Shown here: positions 60,759 through 64,000 of the stretch, piece by piece
Layout of the letters: each line of letters opens with the position of its first letter
How positions within the stretch are numbered: the first letter of the stretch is position 1
Assembly (NCBI GenBank): GCA_028564675.1
Contig: JAOVVO010000210.1
Coordinates: 1-64,000 of the forward strand
DNA length: 64,000 bases
Source of the DNA: Onchocerca lupi
Lineage: Eukaryota; Nematoda; Chromadorea; Rhabditida; Onchocercidae
Direction: 5' to 3'
Made by a program: the position numbers and the translations under genes
The notes under the pieces: model-generated
Told to the model about the DNA's origin: nothing
Databases searched by the model: none
Seen by the model: the letters and a program-made list of their open reading frames with translations, nothing else

Positions 60759-63700
60759 CTTACTGGATTAGCACTAATATTTTTGTCGCTGTTGACACTG
60801 CTGGATCCACGTCGTAATTATATCCTTGACTTAGTTGATTTCTCGGAGGATGATCCATTACTTCGTGGAGCCAGCTATTTGGCTCTTGTTACCGGTTCTA
60901 TTACAATGATAATTGGTTTTATTGGTTGCTGTGGTACGATCAAAAAGTCACTATGCCTGCTCATTACCGTTCGTTTTGTAATTTTAAAATTTATTTACGA
61001 AATAGCTATGTAGATTTGGTTTTGGGCGATTAATTTTTTCTTTTGAAATATTAAACTTAATTTAATGTTTTACATGAATCCACTTTTATAACCTCAGTTG
61101 AAAATCCGATAATATGCTTTTGTAATTTCAAAAGTGGCGATAATTCTGTCAATGTATTTCTGTAAGAAATTGCTAATCATATGACTGATGATTTAAAAAT
61201 ACATGTGAGTAGTAACTGTGAAAGTGGTACCTCAGATTTTGCGGAACTTTTTTCAGTTCGTGATCTGTTTGCTCGTGCTATTTTTCGCTGACATAATAAT
61301 CGCTTGCCTGGCACTATTCTATCATAATAAGGTTGGTAACTTTTAGAATTATCAATTAAAATTCGATACTAATATATGTAATGAGGTGTAAATTGCAGTT
61401 TGTTGGCGATGAGCTTAGTGTGTATTTAACAAAGTTAACACATGATCGGTATTATCGTATTCATTGGGTAACGCCACTCATCGACATCATTCAGTATTAT
61501 GTAATTTTTATTTAAATTTGGCTTCTATTAATCTAGTATTTATTATAATTTATAACAGCACCACCGCTAGGTTCAAATTACTTCAGTGACGGAACTTTGC
61601 GAGAAATAGACTTGTCCATAAATTTTTGTTTTTTTTCTTTTGTTGTAAAAACTGGAAGACATATGGAATCTTGGAGGAGTACGAAGTTGTTGAACATAAA
61701 ATAACTATGTAATCTTACTTACCAGAAATATGGAATATTGGTTGATCAAAAGTGATATGAATTTCAAGCTATCTTGGTTCACATTTCAATTCATTATAAT
61801 GCTTTAAAGGGATTTAATCCAGTTGTTCGTTCCTGTGTTTAAATCCCGTTACTTGCTTGCATGTTGCTCTTTTATTAATTTCTGCTTTTTAAATGTAAGA
61901 GTTTATGGCATTTGAAAGATGAAATGTTAATTGATGAGTTGTGAAATGTTGTGTTACTGTCTTTCTCCATTGCAGGTGAAAATATTCAAATTTCTCCCTC
62001 AGAATCACAATTGTCGACCATTTTTTGTTACTTACTATTCTAACATTTAAAAAACTTCTCTTCTCAATTCGTAGGTAGCTTTATTTCATTACGCATTATA
62101 CTAATCAACTAAATTAATGTATCTTTTTTTGAAATTTGAGAAGCAGAAGGAATGCAGACGGTGGAAGTTCTTGTTAGAAAGTTCTAAAAAATCTAACTTT
62201 TCGTTGCAATTTTTCAGCAGACTGAAGCCCGAAATTTCTGTGAAATAAAAAAATTATTCTATTATACTTACTTCCATGACCGAAAACCCTCAAATAATAT
62301 CATTCGGATTTTTTTGAGATGCTTTTATCAAAATTTTAGTTCTTGACAAATGATTTTGATCAGAAATTGCAATTGCTGATAAGACAAAGTTATGGTATCA
62401 GTCCGAATATCGAATATAATGCCAAAGTAACCTCGCTCATCGATAAACTACAGTTTAATGTTAGCTATATTTTTTTCGTTGATTTTTCAATATCAGTGAA
62501 TTTAGCTGATATATTGAATACTGATACTGGCATTGATATTGATATGAGACTAATATATGATTATCCCAGAATTCATAATTTATAAATGATTTCTAGGAGC
62601 AGTGTTGTGGTTCAGTTGATTACAAAGAGTGGAGCAGCAGTCGCTGGCGCACATCCTTTTGGACAAATGTTGAATTATTGCAGCAGCAACCACAGTTTGG
62701 TTTTGATGTTGTACCAATTACGTGCTGTGTGCAGTTGTCCGGTGCTACACCGATGAATCCGGTTGCCAGAAGTTCAGCACGCTGTCAACAGTTTCAAGCT
62801 AATAAATTATGGAGGCATCAAACGGTATACTAATACTGGTAGTAAAATGTTATAAGTGAGATTTCTGATATATTATCGGAATTACTTAGGATATCTGGAG
62901 GAATTTAGTGTTTCGAGAAATTTGCAGCTAATTTATCTTAAAATTTTAAATTGGAAAAACCATTTGTAGCATAATGCATTTTAACATTCTAAAATTCAAG
63001 CTTTTTTTTCACAAACCGTTCGCTTTATTAGAAATAACACTAATAAGTTATTGTAAGTTACGCAAACCTTCAAGTTCAAGTTCAAATTTTGCGAATTACT
63101 GCGCTAAATAGAATCGAATTGTTAAAATTAAACAAAGTAACAATAGTTAATATTTTTATTCGGATGTTACGCATTCTTTTACTTTCTTGGTAATGAACAT
63201 CTGTTCGAGTTGTATACCTTGTCGAACAGAATTTACACTCCGTCTGCAGTAGATCAAAAATCAAAAGTTACAAGATCTTTTTATATTTTTTCAAAGCAAT
63301 GGGTGAAGAACTTGCAAAGTTTTGTGATGAGTAGCAAGGACATTTATATTTTTATTTATATAGATAACGAGTCAAAAGTCGGATGTTAAAAGGTCGTTTG
63401 TGTTGAAGTGTTGAATCAAAAGTTGGATGTTAAAATGTCGCCGAATGATACATCAGATTATTGATTATTGGAATAAATCACATTCATTGTGTTTACGAAA
63501 ACACTGAAAACTAAAGGATATAAATGATTTACGGTCGATATGTATGCTTGTACACGTTATCATATCCTCTTGATTTTGCTGTTGTTTTTACCACTCATAA
63601 TTTTATAATTTATGTTCAGAAATCTTTCCTTATCTAATTATTAAATAATTTCTCCTTCCATCTTCTTCGCCTAATTGCTGCATCTTTCGAAGTGGAATAT

Positions 63701-64000
63701 TCCTCCACTCTTTCTCTCTTTGTCATCTCATTAAATCGATGTTACGGTTGTGCAATTATTTTTGATTTTTTAATCCATAACTGTCTTCTTGCAAAGTAGA
63801 AGCCTATCGTGATTTGTTCTTATCGGCGGGTATGCTTGAAAAATGTTTTGAGCAAATTTATTAATAATGAATTTCTAAGGAGATAGTTTATTCTAAGTTA
63901 AATAATTTCAATTTCAAATACGTCTAGCCAAATGTATGTGTGCTGATATATTTACAAATAGCATATTCTTCCAGCAACAATGTTGTGGTGCCACCGGTCC
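60759..64000 (+). CDS. Tetraspanin, partial, with duplicated large-loop exons
   Basis: Exons in phase 0: 60759-60968, 61257-61331, 61399-61500, 62340-62459, 62597-62824, and one starting at 63975 that runs off the window. The first exon starts within TM1 (LTGLALIFLSLLTLLD); the exon with the N terminus and Met was not found. TM2 carries the tetraspanin GFIGCCGTIKKS signature. TM3 is FVICLLVLFFADIIIACLAL. The large extracellular loop has CCG (EQCCGSVDYKEW), PITCC and a further Cys, so the disulphide pattern is right. Tetraspanins organise membrane microdomains. Oddity: two exons (61399, starting FVGDELSVYL, and 62340, starting FLTNDFDQKL) each look like the loop's first helices, and two exons (62597, EQCCGS, and 63975, QQCCGATG) each begin the CCG segment. 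Exon 60759-60968 uses a weak donor, GTTCGT. TM4 and the C terminus lie beyond the window. Confidence 0.88.
63285..63366 (+). mobile_element. Decayed Helitron 3'-end fragment
   Basis: CAAAGCAATGGGTGAAGAAC and ATTTTTATTTATATAGATAA resemble the sub-terminal sequence of Helitrons 1 and 2 (CAAAGCAATAGGTAAGAAC, TTTTTATTTATATAGA). It sits in the tetraspanin intron between 62824 and 63975. Confidence 0.5.

Overview
The window reads as nuclear DNA of a parasitic nematode, most likely a filarial or related spirurid (clade III). The grounds are: very AT-rich sequence; small exons split by introns of roughly 50-600 bp with T-rich 3' splice sites; likely spliced-leader acceptors (TTTTTCAG or TTTATTTCAG) 14-20 bases before several start codons; a near-perfect copy of the nematode SL1 leader; and protein sequences with nematode-style orthologs. 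Species cannot be fixed from the sequence alone. Every gene model below was built by hand from splice signals, reading phase and family conservation.

Layout. 0.6-2.4 kb (minus): a TLX/HOX11-type homeobox gene with an Eh1-like repressor motif. 2.4-7.6 kb: no convincing gene, one copy of a dispersed repeat and a possible isolated first exon. 7.6-14.2 kb: two Helitron transposons, head to tail and both decayed; in the first the helicase segment lies inverted. 14.2-21.3 kb: intergenic, with a near-perfect snap-back hairpin and the second copy of the dispersed repeat. 21.4-25.1 kb (plus): the mu subunit of the AP-2 clathrin adaptor (dpy-23/apm-2), complete, 13 exons including a 9-nt microexon. 29.0-32.8 kb (plus): a two-pore-domain (TWK/K2P) potassium channel, 10 exons. 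35.8-36.3 kb: a Helitron 3'-end fragment. 36.7-39.5 kb (minus): a divergent alpha-tubulin, 8 exons, with an N-terminal extension and its acidic tail on a separate last exon. 40.0-40.7 kb: tandem repeats. 46.0-49.5 kb (minus): a tubulin-cofactor-E-like (TBCEL) gene. 53.0-55.7 kb (plus): a ULK3-type kinase with two MIT domains, 5' exon not found. 57.6 kb: the embedded SL1 sequence. 60.5-60.6 kb (minus): first exon of a possible unknown gene. 60.76 kb to the window end (plus): a tetraspanin with apparently duplicated extracellular-loop exons, cut by the window edge.

The genes do not form an operon or one pathway. Some share themes: membrane traffic (AP-2 mu, ULK3, tetraspanin) and microtubules (alpha-tubulin, and TBCEL, whose family destabilises tubulin). 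The tubulin and TBCEL genes lie on the same strand about 6.4 kb apart. No single novel system stands out. The best leads are the duplicated tetraspanin loop exons, the unusual alpha-tubulin, the SL1 copy, two GC-AG introns at conserved coding junctions, and the rearranged Helitron pair.
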